A stretch of 64,000 bases of DNA, taken from Sapria himalayana. Taxonomy: Eukaryota > Streptophyta > Magnoliopsida > Malpighiales > Rafflesiaceae. The stretch is taken from positions 868,001 through 932,000 of the forward strand of contig JAREIK010000500.1 in assembly GCA_029783825.1 (NCBI GenBank), written 5' to 3'. Shown in pieces: positions 1-11,466 of this stretch; position 1 is the stretch's first letter, and each line of letters opens with the position of its first letter. Made by a program: the position numbers and the translations under genes. Under the pieces are notes generated by a model that was given only the letters and a program-made list of their open reading frames with translations, did no database searches and had not been told where the DNA came from.

Positions 1-2430
1 TCCAATTCTTCCATCAAACAAGTATGCACATGCCTTATCCCTCTTTTCAAATGCTCACTTTTAATATCAGTTTTTCATATTATCATATTCAACATATTTA
101 TGAGTTCTTTAAATTCTTATTTTTTCTTCGAGAAGTAATATGTGATTGGATCTAGCCATGTTTCCTCATGTTGTTCTCTACTTCTTTATATTTGTTCCAT
201 ACCGGCCTCAAAAAAGGGTGACACATATTTCCAAGTTTCAGTTGACTCTTCCCCTCCGAAGAGTTTTCTTTTTCTTCTTTATTTCTTCAATCCCTTTTTT
301 AACACCCATCAATATTAGTGAGGACATTCACGAGTACATTTCATGTCTATCTTCATGAAGTGGGACTCCCTTGGCTTGGAACAACATTATTATTAGAAAA
401 GGGTAAATTAATTACCCAGAAAATTTACCTCTCAAAAAGTTGAAGATTAATTTCTCCAAAATTTTCCCCACATTGACTTTAAACTCTTTAACTAGGGCAA
501 AAAATAATATCACCTTATCTTATTCATGAAGACATGGAGGGTTACCTACAAAATAGAGCATAGGAAATACAACTAAACCTTACTCTCTTCCATGAGTTCC
601 CCCCACACCAAATGTTTGTAGGAACATTTCAACAACACTCTCCATTCTCCTTTTCTACCCATCAATGTCATGGTTATTGCTTGTTAGTTTGGTGGTAGGT
701 TTAAATATTTAAAAGTGATGCCATGTATTATTACTCATAATCAAAATATCTCATCGATGATTTTTCTACCAAAGGGTAACCAAATTCATATTACATAGCA
801 TTTCTTCTATTCCATATCCTCCAAATTATAATTAAATTCTTTAACAATTAAAGTTTTATCTCTTTTCACATGCATCCATAATTTCTCCCACTTTCTTGCC
901 TGAATTAATTTTTGAAAAGGAGGAATAAATTCTTTGAAACAACATTCACATATAAAGTTTTTCTTGCCCATGACTAAAGTCATACATTTCTATTTAGTTT
1001 TGATAAGAAATATTAGCTTTGCCATCGTGACTTTGGTTATAGCCTCAATGGTAGCTTATCTTTGTCACTTATCTTTTACCTTTTTACTTGATTTAGACTT
1101 GTCTCTCCTCGCTCTTAGTTTCAAAATTATGGTTTCATCCTTCATGATTGCTCAAATATTCAACCAAATACTTTCTAGAGATTTTTTTTTTTGGGGTGGG
1201 GAAGAAAAAAAATTGAAACCATATAAAACAAGTTTTCAAAATTTGGTTTTTTAACAAGCATTTGGATTTTAGTTACGACTCTAAAAAGTTTATCTTGACT
1301 TTTCATGCAACCATGACTTCTCATTAAAAAAAGAAAGTCACGACTGAGTTTGAGTGTAGTGATTTCACTCTAATATCTATTGTGTACAAGTGTTGATGGT
1401 ATTTATATGAGTTCAAAATAATTTACAAGTGTTTATTGCATCATTAAAATGAAAAGTAAACCTTGGGTTGCCTCCAAAGCACTACTATATTTAATATTTG
1501 TAATTAAACTTATTTTTTGGATATATGTTCCTCATTGTCAATCTCAAAAGTCCAAGCAATTTTTGTGTACTTTTTTTTTATTTCCTCCTTATATCACACC
1601 CTTTATCGCTTTTCTTTGTAATAATTTAGAAAAATTAATGGCTTCCTCAATCTTTGATACAATTTTGATCTTTAAAGATTTATTTATTTATAGATATCAC
1701 TTTTTTAGTTGTCACAACATACTTTATAGGTCTTGTGATTATAGTTATGCCTTTTTCAGGTATCATACCCTTTTTATACACCTCAACCTTAACCTTGTCA
1801 TCATGGAATTTCTCTTTCATTTTTCCCTTGTTATTCTCTAAAATCATTTCCATTTCTTCAAGTTTCTCTTCCAACAATCTGATTCATTCTTCTTTCACGT
1901 CATTAATTTTCTATGTCTCCACCAATAGTTCCAATATATGGTCTTCAATTGATAGAGTATCTACCTAGTATGGATAAAGGCATTCTTTCTTCGTATCATT
2001 TCTCCTTTTTGTCTTTATAAATGACTCCAAAATTTTGTATTTCATCGATAGTTATTCTATTCAATACAAACTTTAATGTTATAGTATTTGTTTGGTATTC
2101 TAATAAAACATATCTTTCTGATTTTTATAGATTAGTATGGAACAAATTCAATGTATGATTTATAGTATCACCACTATTGTAGTGAAATATAAACAATACC
2201 GAAAAAAAAACTTGAAATGAATTCCATGTGGTAGTTGTTCAATCCTAGAGCTCCTCTCATTTAATTCTTTTGGTGGCTACAAAACAGTAGAAAAAACCAA
2301 AGAGGGTACACTTACAATACAAATATATTATAAACTATAAACAAAGTCACATCCACACAACTTGAAATAAAATTATTTTTAAAGTAAAATTATGTCAGCT
2401 CAAGTTAACAATTTGAATTATTATAGAACA
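1..2430 (-). mobile_element. Internal region of a minus-strand Tat/Retand-like gypsy element
   Basis: This stretch lies downstream, on the minus strand, of the primer-binding site at 2431-2455, so it should be the gag side of a Tat/Retand-like element whose 5' LTR is 2456-3746. On the minus strand it holds a charged coiled-coil-like run (1680-1877; rich in Glu and Lys, beginning LEEKLEEMEM) that fits a retroelement gag. At 590-620 the reverse complement reads TTTGGTGTGGGGGGAAC, a non-coding tract of a kind I recall from Tat/Athila-type elements. Stops interrupt all frames and no reverse transcriptase or integrase motif was seen. Assignment rests mainly on the adjacent LTR and binding site. 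The element continues beyond the window start. Confidence 0.5.
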
Positions 2431-2455
2431 GTCATCAACAACTTTATCAAAAACT
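2431..2455 (-). other. Degenerate primer-binding site, Tat-type
   Basis: On the minus strand, directly after the LTR end, the sequence reads TTTTTGATAAAGTTGTTGATGA. This can be aligned to the Tat/Ogre-type site TTTTTGGCGCCGTTGCCGGGGA; most, though not all, of the differences are G-to-A or C-to-T. It marks the 3' edge of the minus-strand LTR and the start of the internal region running towards position 1. Confidence 0.55.
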
Positions 2456-3746
2456 TATTGTGACTCTTAGAGGTTGCTAAAACTCATAGTTATTTGACAT
2501 GATCACAACCCTTAGTTGAGTAAGAATTTCTCATGCAACATAGCTCGGTGAGTATATAAGTCATACAAGTAATAAAATTAGAGGCTAAATATTGATCTCA
2601 TTAGGATTGTTTGATAGTTCGATTGATCAAAAATAAACTAATAACTATATGAATTGAATAGATAAATTTAATTTTAGAAAATATACTCAAACTCTAAAGT
2701 TGGCACACATACTTGTGTGTGATGATGTTTCAATTTTGGTTTATAATGTATTTAGTTATTGGATGAATAGTAGATTAATATTATTACCAATGATGATTAC
2801 CTCATAGTCGTCCCCTAAATATTTTAATATTGAGGATTATTAGTACATCTATTTTTTTAGATAACATATCTATTATCCTTGATAATTGTTTTGAGTATAT
2901 ACTTTTATTCTCAAAAACCTTTAATAATCTCAATGACTTGAGATAATATGATACTAAATTCAATTGTACTTTTGGATTCAAGAGCATCATACTCGTGAAA
3001 ATTAATCATGTATCTTCTCAAGAATTTTATCCATGGAATTCATACAAGAAAGAATGATTCACAAAGTTATTTCTACCATATGAGTCTCCCCTACTTGCAT
3101 ATGCCCCATGACATATCTATCATCATCCTTCATGATCAAGATATGACTCACACACTATAATCAAACTCCTAGGTGAGATATTGTATTTAACTCTCATATT
3201 ACTCTAAGATTAGTTTCTCTAGATAGTATATAATAGATTGGTCTTTAATATATTTATTCTTTTGGCTTTATGAGTATCATACTCACAATAAATAATATAC
3301 CTAAACATAAGATTTTTATCTATTAGTTTATCCCATGCATTAATATTAGATAGGTTATCACTTCCTTCTATTTGAACTAAGTGAGTTTGTCCCATGATGC
3401 ATGTCATTTTATTTCATGGAAGATACACATAAATTGATATATTTGTGGAAATCCTAATTTCAGGTTTTCAAGTGTATCCATATCTATCAACATCCAAACA
3501 CATAATAAATCAAATATAATTTTATTAATTCAATTATTCATCATAACATAATTACATATAACCAACACTAGAATTTAATTTAGCCAGACATTGGTGATAA
3601 AATCATGTGAGATATATGAAAAGTCATCTCATAGATTCAAGGATTACCAATTAAAGCTTAAACTAATCTACAAAAAGAAAATCCTGATTCTAATCAATTA
3701 TGCTTATTATTCACCTTGGATTTTCCCCTAATTAAGGTTGAGGTCA
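2456..3746 (-). repeat. Minus-strand LTR of the Tat/Retand-like family
   Basis: The reverse complement aligns along its length with the plus-strand LTRs at 18543-19787 and 23891-25201. Shared blocks include GAGTATGATACTCATAAAGCC-like and TTACTTGTATGACTTATATA-like stretches, a start of the form TGACCTCAACC..AGGGGAAAATCC, and the block leading to the terminal CAYAATA. Length is about 1.29 kb, like its relatives. It has a primer-binding site on its left and 3' minisatellite DNA on its right, so it can serve as 3' LTR of one minus-strand element and 5' LTR of the next, a tandem arrangement expected from unequal recombination. Confidence 0.7.
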
Positions 3747-4857
3747 CAATGCTTAGGCTTAGAATGTATCATGATCTTCTTTCGTTCCTCTCTTCTTCTT
3801 TGTTTTTATATTGCTCTCCTTTTTTTTATAGATTTCTCTAAATGTAGCTTTTATATTTCATAAATTCATGTAAAATTTAAGTTACATGTCATGACATAAA
3901 GTTGAGTTTACAACTTTGTTATCTCTTTGGATCCTCTTTGGAGCACAATTATCATGGTACTATAAATGACTATGACTAATGCTTAAACTCTTTGTAATAC
4001 AAAGTCAAAGCATTAGAAATTAACCATGACTTTAGTCCTGAATTTGTGAATAAAACATCATGGCATTGAGATTGCCATGGCTGAGTCAAATTTTCTCTAT
4101 AAAACAAAGTTGTGGTACTAAAAATTAATTGTGACCCTGGTGTTGACTTTATGATCAAAGTATCATGATGCTATGAGTGCTGTGACTAATTAATTACTCT
4201 CTAGAATAAAAATTCATGCTAGAAAATGATGTTGTAAACTACATCTAGTGATGTTTTGGCTATGTTTAAATAAGTCATAACTATAAAATATATAGTGATT
4301 ATTGTACTAATGTGATGCTCAGGTACTGTGATATGAAAATAATTTTACGACTATTGAGTGGTTTAGATCTAGTGCAACTATGACTACATGAAATTATCAT
4401 GGCAAAAATGACCATGTCGCATAATAAAATGATTGTGTCAACTCGATGGTAGAGTAATAACATACTAAGAATATCATAATTATTTTGATATAATTACAAT
4501 CAAGAAAGGATATCATAACTACTTAAAGTTAATATAGAGGGTGTATATAAGTCAAGACAAAAAAATTATCATGAATCTACATCTCTTCTCTTTCCTACAA
4601 ATTGTTCTCTGTTGAGTCCATCTATTTCACCCAAGTTCTCTCTGATTTTACTAACATTCATCACTTCCTCTTTAAAATAAAATTTAATAAAATTTCTTTG
4701 AAAACTACTAGTACTCATACAAAAATTTTATATTTTACTCCCCAAATAATACCATTTATTCACGATTTTAAGTACCAAACACATACCAATGCACGCAACC
4801 TTTCCCAATTAGGAAGAGAATCTCAAGCCAAACATGAAGCAAAATAAATTGGAAATC
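3747..4857 (-). repeat. 3' untranslated minisatellite of the Tat-like family, minus orientation
   Basis: From about 3880 to 4570 the sequence is a highly degenerate array of units about 40-60 bp long containing variants of GTCATGAC, ATAAAACAAAG and GTGCTAGGAATGACC. The unit orientation is that seen at 17503-18440 and opposite to 13990-14780. A pyrimidine-rich segment (3780-3840) sits next to the LTR. The whole block aligns with 25202-26235, including the shared terminal part at 4600-4790. Tandem repeats in the 3' UTR are a known habit of Tat/Ogre-type elements. The exact right edge against the plus-strand LTR is uncertain. Confidence 0.6.
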
Positions 4858-5262
4858 AAATCTAAAACCTAGGTCTTAATATTGACTATCATTGAAAATT
4901 CATGATTCAACGAGATGATTTTCCAATCTTCTCGCATGAAAATTTTCTCAATATTAGGCTAATTACGAACCTAGGGTTGGTTTAAATGATTATGTATATG
5001 TTGAATATAATTTTATAATGAATGATTGTGGTATTACTATGTTTTCAATATTGATGGATATAAATGTTTGTTTGAATATAGATTTAGGGTTTCACCATTT
5101 AATAGGTTTATGCATGTTAGTTGTGGCGGATGGTTGCGGGAAAGTCATAAGATTCATGCACGAGGTTGGCATAAAAAGTGATGGCCCTCTAGTTTCTTGC
5201 TCATGTGATGGATCATGTTTGCAAACCATAGATTTATGTAAGTTTTTAATTGATGTGAGTAT
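4858..5262 (+). repeat. 5' part of a plus-strand Tat-like LTR, cut off by the Angela element
   Basis: Similarity to the family LTR starts near TCTAAAACCTAGG, passes through ACTATCATTG, ATTAGGCTAATTACG and CTAGGGTTGG, and reaches GAGTATGAG near 5255. The remaining two thirds of the LTR is absent: the next sequence is the truncated 5' LTR of the nested Angela-type element. One deletion therefore seems to have removed both the 3' part of this LTR and the 5' part of the Angela LTR. A 91-codon open frame at 5018-5293 crosses the junction and is taken as fortuitous. Confidence 0.6.
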
Positions 5263-6018
5263 GAGCCGCTTATTGCTTATTTCTTTAAAATAATATTTTA
5301 AAGTCACTGCCAATGTTACGAGAACCTAATATGTCTCACATATAAAAACATATATATATTTGGAGTTCATTTTATTTTAGTTAGACTAAAATAAACTAGG
5401 CCTAATCTTAAGTCTAAAATTCATTTCAGATCTTAAGTTAATTGGACTAAAAAGGTTGGTCCAATTAGTAAATGTTTGGATCTTTAAAATGGGCCCAAAC
5501 TTAAAGCCCACAATTCTCTCTTTTAGAAAGGTGTGTCATTATTGATACATTCTTTTCATTAATAATACATCATTTTCATTAATGATACATCTTTTTAGAA
5601 AGGTATGTAAAAAACCAAAAAGTTTCACTAATGACACATCATTTTAGAGATGTGTGTGAAAAAACCAAAAAGGTTTCATTAATGACACATCCATTAAGAA
5701 ATATGTGTGAAAAAAACCAAAAAGTTTCATTAATGACACATCCTTTTAGAAAAGTGCGTGCAAAACTAAAAAGTTATATAAAATGGGAGAGATAGAAAAT
5801 GAAAAAATAAATAATGAAGATACATTTGTGTGGATACTATTAGAGGCATGAACACTTGACTATGTTAAGATTCAACCGAACCATTCGGAATCAAAAGTTT
5901 AATTTTGTGCTACAACAAGTAACATCATTGTCCAATGTTTAATTGTATTCACTTGGATAATTAGTGGACTTCTAGTCCACTATGAAATTATGATATAAAA
6001 TTTATCGGAACCCCAACA
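5263..6018 (+). repeat. Angela 5' LTR, 3' portion only
   Basis: Aligns with the 3' half of the 3' LTR (about 12285-13105): the shared blocks GTTACGAGAACCTA, TTTGGAGTTCATTTTATTT, CAGATCTTAAG and TTGGTCCAATTAGTA occur in the same order, and both copies end ACCCCAACA. Roughly the first 870 bp of the LTR are missing. Within it, units containing TTAATGACACATCCTTTTAGAAAGGTGTGTG repeat irregularly; their number differs between the two LTRs. Confidence 0.85.
5540..5770 (+). repeat. Degenerate tandem repeat inside the Angela 5' LTR
   Basis: Several imperfect units of about 45-60 bp, each carrying TTTAGAAA, GGTGTGTG, AAAACCAAAAAG and TTTCATTAATGACACATC, lie head to tail. The partner array in the 3' LTR is at about 12540-12860 and has a different number and order of units, so the array changed after insertion or during reverse transcription. 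Confidence 0.7.
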
Positions 6019-6019
6019 A

Positions 6020-6031
6020 TGGTATCATAAG
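6020..6031 (+). other. Copia primer-binding site, initiator Met-tRNA type
   Basis: TGGTATCATAAG begins one base after the LTR terminus ACCCCAACA. It matches the usual plant copia site TGGTATCAGAGC with three changes. This fixes the 3' end of the 5' LTR at 6018. Confidence 0.8.
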
Positions 6032-7540
6032 GAACTTGTGAATCAATTTAATCATTTTGTATATTTATTTATATTTGATATGAACAAAGAATTCATCATG
6101 ATTATATGAATGATTTATTAGCATTTTAATTAATCATGCATGAAACATATCTATAATATTAATATGATTAATATAATAAAAATTTTAATATGATTAAATA
6201 ATATTATTTGTAACTTGTTCGTGTTAATTCAATTAATATGAACACTAAATTCTGTTTATGTGATAAATAAGATTGTAATATAATTACATCCATGAATTAA
6301 TATATCATGGTTGTTTAAAGTGATTAGAGATTAATATAATTGTTATACGAAGATATTTAAATGTTAAATAGGTTTATAGGTGAAATTGTGATTTGATTAC
6401 AGTCATAAATTGGTTTTATAAATCAATTTTTTTTAGTTAAGGGGTGATGCCCCTACACCTCACTAGGGGCGATGCCCCTAGGACATCAAAATTTGTACTC
6501 TTCATAAATGATTAATTTGATTAATTATAGTCATGATAAAATTGATATTAGATGTATATTTTGCATGGTGCATAGTTATGACCCTTTACCCCATATCCAT
6601 ATGAATGGATTATGTGTTTCATTGTTGTAAGTTAAATATGATATTCATCTCATGCCTTTTAATCTATAATTCAAGTTGTATAATTATTTTTTCATCAAAT
6701 TCTTCTCGAATATACTCGAGGTTTTTTTTTAGTTGTGTAAGAACGATTAAAATAGTATTAGATTAGAAGGTTATTTTAAAGGAGAAAGCAACCAACAACA
6801 TAAGACAGCCGAGGAAACACTTGGAGAAGATGCAATAGCTTTAGGTTGACATTTTGATTTTCTCATTAGCTTCAAAAAACAATTTTAGTTGGGACCATAA
6901 CCATGTCACATTTATTTTGTGTTTGTAAAATAGATTTTGATACATAAATAGCCTAGTACAATAAATACAAACACATTTAAATGTATGTGATGCATTAAAT
7001 TGGTTATTTTACTAAACAATTAAAGAAATCCTTCAAATTAAAATTAAGTCAATAAAAGATGCTTACCAAAGTTTAATACTCATTACTGTGTCAATTAATA
7101 TTAGATATGTTTGCTAAAGTGAAGTATCTTTATTTATCTTGGTAGAATACAATAGGATAATTGTGATATCTAGCCTATTGACTTTTGGGTGTGACTTAAC
7201 TAAGTTATCTCAATTAGATTGAGAACTTAGAGGCATAAAATTAGGAGATGTATCATTAGATGGGCTAAGAACAAAATGTAATGTTTACTTAATTATCCAA
7301 GAGTTGCATTAGATATAATTGATAAATGTTACCTACCTAAATAGTCGTGTTTTGGGCGATTAGCCAAGGTTAACTCAAGACAATGTCAAATATGAATTTT
7401 GGCCCAATAAAGAATTACTTTAAAAAAGAAAATTGAGGGATTATTTTCAACCTAATAATTTAGTGGCAGCATCATTTAATTAAAGCCCTAATTAAATAAA
7501 ATTTAAAAAAGATACTAATTTCTGCATTATTTTAGACAAT
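6032..7540 (+). other. Angela leader region with a short G/C palindrome
   Basis: About 1.5 kb of AT-rich DNA between primer-binding site and gag, without a recognisable coding frame. At 6437-6482 the sequence GGGGTGATGCCCC is followed by AGGGGCGATGCCCCT, the second a perfect six-base-arm palindrome around GAT. Such G/C hairpins stand out in this AT background and may belong to the RNA leader of the element. The rest shows no clear structure. Confidence 0.5.
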
Positions 7541-7574
7541 CATTTATGCAAACACGTCAAACAACTTATCACTA

Positions 7575-8330
7575 TGATCTATCTTTGAAAAGGATAAGCT
7601 CAATGGTGCTAATTTCCTAGACCAGTATAGAAATTTGAGGATTATCCTCAAATAAGAAAGAAAACTATATGTCCTAAAGTAGCCTATTTTTGAATCACTA
7701 GCTCCTAATACCCCTCATGTTGATAAGGATGCTCATAAAAAGTACCAAGATGATACTTTGGATGTAGCATGCCATATGCTTTCCACCATGAAATCTGAGC
7801 TTCAGAAGCAACATGAGAACATGGATGCTTATGATATGGTTGAATATTTAAAATGACTATATCAACAACAAGCAAGGCATGAAAGTTATAAGGTATTTAA
7901 GGCCTTATTTCAATGCAAGATGATAGAAGGGAGCCATGTTGGAACTCATCTGCTTAAAATAATTGGTACATTGAGAATCTAGAAAGGTTGTGCTCTCCAA
8001 TAAGCCAAGAGATGGCTACTAATTTAGTTTTACAATCGTTTGAAAATCATAATCAATTTATCATGAATTACAACATGAACGAAATTGTCAAAACTTTGCC
8101 TGAGTAGTTAAGCATGTTATGAACTGCTGAACAAAATCTTAAAATGATTAAGCCCATAATGATGGTGCAAAAGGAAAAAAACATAAGCCCAAAGGTAAGG
8201 GTAAACTCTAAACTCAAGGCACAGTAAAATTTTATACATTGAAATATTAGGGAGGGGTGGCTAAGAAATGTACTTGCTTCCACTATGGCCTTTCTGGACA
8301 TTGGAAGATGAACTACAAAAAATACTCTAG
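7575..8330 (+). pseudogene. gag: Angela gag remnant with zinc knuckle
   Basis: Across two frames the translation retains copia gag wording: LRIILKQERKLYVLK near 7640, DVACHMLSTMKSELQKQHEN near 7765 followed by MDAYDMVEYLK, then QQARHESYKVFKALFQCKMIEGSHVG to about 7940 (split by no stop in that frame). A zinc-knuckle-like block at 8265-8310 reads KCTCFHYGLSGHWKMNYKKY, where the CCHC order is partly destroyed (the last cysteine is Tyr). In-frame stops (for example after EYLK) show it is not translated in full. Gag normally forms the particle that packages element RNA. Confidence 0.8.
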
Positions 8331-8389
8331 AAGAATTGAAAAATAAGAAAGGAAGTGAGACTTCTAATTCAAGTATTTATGCTATCGAA

Positions 8390-9625
8390 GTCAATATATC
8401 TACTTTTTCATCATGGGTATTAGTTATTGGATGTGCTTCTCACGTTTGTAATAATGTTCAAAATCTTAGAAAGAGTAGATCATTGACAAAAAGTGAGGAG
8501 TTCCTATGTGTTGGAAATGGTGCAAGAGTTGTTACCATAGTTGTAGAATCATATATTTTATATTTTCCTACTAGACTTATTTAGAACTTGAGAATTATTA
8601 TTATGTGCCTGCTTTATCTAAAAACATTATTTCTATTTCTTATTTTGAAAAGAAAGGTTTTTCATTTATGATAAAGAACAAATGTTTTTCTATCTATTTA
8701 AGTGAGATGTTCTATTGAAGAGCACAATTAACGAATGGTCTCTACATTCTAGACCTTAAAAGCATAGTTTATAACATAAATACAAAATGATTTAAATCTA
8801 ATAATTCAAACCAAACATATCTCTAGCATTGTTGCTTAGGCCATATAAATGAGAAACACATATCTAAACTCCATAAAGATAAACTTCTAGACTCATTTGA
8901 TCTTAAAATCATATGAAGTATGTGAGTTTTGTCTATTTGGAAAAATGACTAAAACTCCTTTTACTGGTCAAAGTGAATGGGAAAATGAATTGTTAGAATT
9001 TTAACATAGTGAAATATGTGACCCTTTCAATATAATAGCTAGAAGAGGTTACCAGTATATCATTACATTTACTAATGATTTTAATAAATATGGTCATGTA
9101 TATTTATTGAAACACAAGTCAGAATCCTTTGAAAAGTTCAAAGAATTAAAGAATGAAGTACAAAATAAACTTGAAAAAAGTATTAAGATACTTCAATTAG
9201 ATTGAGGTGGTGAATACTTAAGTCAAGAGTTTCGTGAACATCTAGTTTAGTGTGAAATCATATCCCAACTCACTCAACCTAGAACACCACAATGGAATGG
9301 TATATTAGAAAGAATGAATCATACTCTTTAGACATGGTATGATTAATGATGAGCCATGTAGATCTTCCTTCTTCCTTCTAGAGGCATGCTCTAGAGATAG
9401 TTGCTTTCACACTTAACCATATTTTATCTAAGGTGGTTACAAAGTCACCATATGAGATATGGATAGGAATGAGTTCCAAGATATCTTTCATGAAGATTTG
9501 GGGTCGTGAGACTTATGTTAGATGTTAAATCTCAGAGAAACTAGGACCCAAATCTAACAAATACTATTTTGTAGGATATCCCAAAGAAACAAATGGATAC
9601 TACTTATACATTCCCATACAAGGCA
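8390..9625 (+). pseudogene. pol: Angela protease and integrase remnant
   Basis: Protease: WVLVIGCASHVCNN at 8412-8455 corresponds to the copia motif WVLDTGCASH, so the catalytic aspartate has become Val. The GAG-preintegrase zinc region is near 8820-8940 (HINEKHISKLHKD, CLFGKMTK-type words). Integrase core words follow in two frames: YITFTNDFNKYGHVYLLKHK around 9055-9115, LQLD.GGEYLSQEFREHL around 9190-9245, TPQWNGILER around 9285 and WNS-type SPYEIWIGMSSKISFMKIWG near 9440-9500 with shifts. Stops replace several Arg/Trp codons. Confidence 0.8.
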
Positions 9626-9627
9626 AA

Positions 9628-9954
9628 GTGGTTGTCGCTAGAAATAATATTTTTCTAGAAAGAAAATTTATTTCTAGAAGAACTAGTGGGAGAAAAGTAG
9701 ATCTTGAAGAAATTCAAGATACACAAACCAGCATTGAGATTTTAATGAAACCAGAACAAGCACCAAAAAGTATTATGGATCATGATCTTGTTGCACCACA
9801 AGAAGGTGTGGAACAACAACCTATTCGAGTAGAACATGCTCTACGTAGATCTGATAGGATGCTCCATCAGCATAAGAATTTTTCTCTTCTTTTATCTGAT
9901 CATGGTGATGTAATGCTTATTGATCAAAGAAGCTATAAAGAGTCCATATTTTGA
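9628..9954 (+). pseudogene. pol: Angela integrase-to-RT linker, longest open stretch of pol
   Basis: An uninterrupted 108-codon frame beginning MVVARNNIFLERKFISRRTS, followed by GRKVDLEEIQ and a stretch of charged linker and ending before a TGA at 9952. In copia elements this joins the integrase C-terminus (the ARN-IFLE block) to reverse transcriptase. The Met at the start is internal to the ancestral polyprotein, so it is not a true start. The lack of stops is the only sign of relative preservation. Confidence 0.75.
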
Positions 9955-10640
9955 AAAATGGATGGATGTAATGAGATCTGAAATAAAATCCATGTATATC
10001 AACCAAGTATGGACTTTGGTTGATCCACCTAAAGGGATAAATCCCATTGGGTACAAATGAGTTTTTAAAAGAAAAATTGATATGGTTGGTAATGTGCATA
10101 CATGGTCGATATAGACTATGATGAAACCTTTTCACCAATTGTAATGCTTAATTCCATTCAGATCTTGCATGCTATTGCATCTTACCATGATTATGAAATA
10201 TGACAAATGGATGTCAAAATTACATTCTTTAATGAGAATATATTTGAGGATGTGTACATGACACAACCTGAAGGCTTTGTTGATCCAAAGGATGCTACAA
10301 AGATATGTAAGTTGCAAAAGTCTATTTGTGGATTAAAGCAAACTTCAAAAAGCTAGAATCTTCAATTTGATTATACAATCAAAGAGTTTGGTTTCTTTAA
10401 AAATGAATATGAACCTTGTGTCTACAAATAGATTAGTGTGAGCACAATAATCTTTCTTATTTTGTATGTAGATGACATACTTCTCATTGGAAATGATATC
10501 CATGTCTTATAATCTATACAGGCTTAGCTTGGAAATTATTTCTCAATAAAAGGCTTAGGTGAAGCTACTTATATATTATGCATAAAGATCTATAGAGATA
10601 GATCTAAGAGATTGTTTGGCCTGAGTCAAAATACATTTAA
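9955..10640 (+). pseudogene. pol: Angela reverse transcriptase remnant
   Basis: Reverse transcriptase of the copia type. Around 9955-10065 it reads KWMDVMRSEIKSMYINQVWTL and then DPPKGINPIG. QMDVKITFFNENIFEDVYMTQPEGFVD (split across ordinary reading) occupies about 10205-10290; the canonical form has LDVKTAFLNG. The catalytic block at 10460-10490 is intact as YVDDILLIGND. Further on, LGNYFSIKGLGEATYIL and RSKRLFGLSQ lie near 10530-10630. Stops at LKQTSKS* and before ISVSTI show decay. Confidence 0.85.
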
Positions 10641-10689
10641 TGACAAAGTGATGAATCATTTTGCTTTGTAGAATTCTAAGAAATGATTC

Positions 10690-11440
10690 TTGCCAATGTC
10701 ACATGGAGTGAGCCTTTCTAAGGCTCTATGTCTCTCTACTAAAGAGGAAAGAAAATGCATGGATAAGATTTCATATGCATCTGCTATTGGGTCTATCATG
10801 TATGCCATGATTTGTACTCATCATGATGTCTCATATGCATTAAGTTTGATGAGCAGATCCTAGTCAGATTTATGTGAGAATCACTAGATAATAGTCAAGA
10901 ATATTTTTAAGTACTAAAGAAGGACTCAAGATTATTTCTTGATATATGGAGGTGATGAGGAGCTAGTTGTAAGGGGTTACAGTGATGCAAACTTCCAAAC
11001 TAATAGGAATGATTCAAGATCATAGTCAGGTTATGTGTTTTGTTAAAATGGTGGTGCTGTGAGTTGGAAGAGTTCAAAGCAAGATATAGTTGCTGATTCT
11101 ACTATAGAAGCTAAATATATTACTGCTTTTGATGCAGCAAAAGAAGCTCATTGGATCAAAAAGTTCATCACATTACTTGATGTAGTTTCTAGCATGACTA
11201 ATCTAGTAGCCCTTTATTATGAAAACAATGGGGCTATTGCACATGCTAAGGAACCTAGATCTCATCAATGATCCAAACATATACTTCAGTGGTTCCATCA
11301 GATCCTAAAGATTATCTATATAGGAGATGTGAAGATATGTAGAGTACCTATAGATGAGAACATAGCAAACCCATTGACCAAAGATTTAGCACAGAAGAAG
11401 CATGATGGTCACACTAGGTTACTAGGTAAGATATTCTAGT
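10690..11440 (+). pseudogene. pol: Angela RNase H remnant
   Basis: Copia RNase H with the thumb and connection region. Words include SYASAIGSIMYAMICT near 10760-10820, YSDANFQTNRNDSRS near 10978-11025, then GGAVSWKSSKQDIVADSTIE from 11050, EAKYITAFDAAKEAHWIKKF and NNGAIAHAKEPRSHQ to 11271, and HILQWFHQ with NPLTKDLAQKKHDGH to the end of pol at about 11440. A TAA interrupts at 11045 and a TGA at 11269. RNase H removes the RNA strand during reverse transcription. Confidence 0.85.
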
Positions 11441-11451
11441 GATTGCCTTTA

Positions 11452-11466
11452 GTGCTAGTGGAAAAT
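11452..11466 (+). other. Angela polypurine tract
   Basis: GTGCTAGTGGAAAAT immediately precedes the 3' LTR. Plant copia elements usually have GTGGGAGAATG-type tracts here, so this is a mutated version. It sets the 3' LTR start at 11467. Confidence 0.65.

Noticed and set aside
1449..1968. Plus-strand frames of 77-130 codons at 1449-1841 and 1735-1968
   Set aside because: Hydrophobic, Phe-rich translations with no family resemblance; the minus strand shows gag-like coiled-coil in the same place.
5018..5313. Overlapping 91- and 73-codon frames on both strands
   Set aside because: They cross the junction between a Tat-like LTR and the Angela LTR, so they cannot be one ancestral gene.
9917..10317. 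Minus-strand frames opposite the Angela reverse transcriptase
   Set aside because: Antisense shadows of a clearly recognised plus-strand RT.
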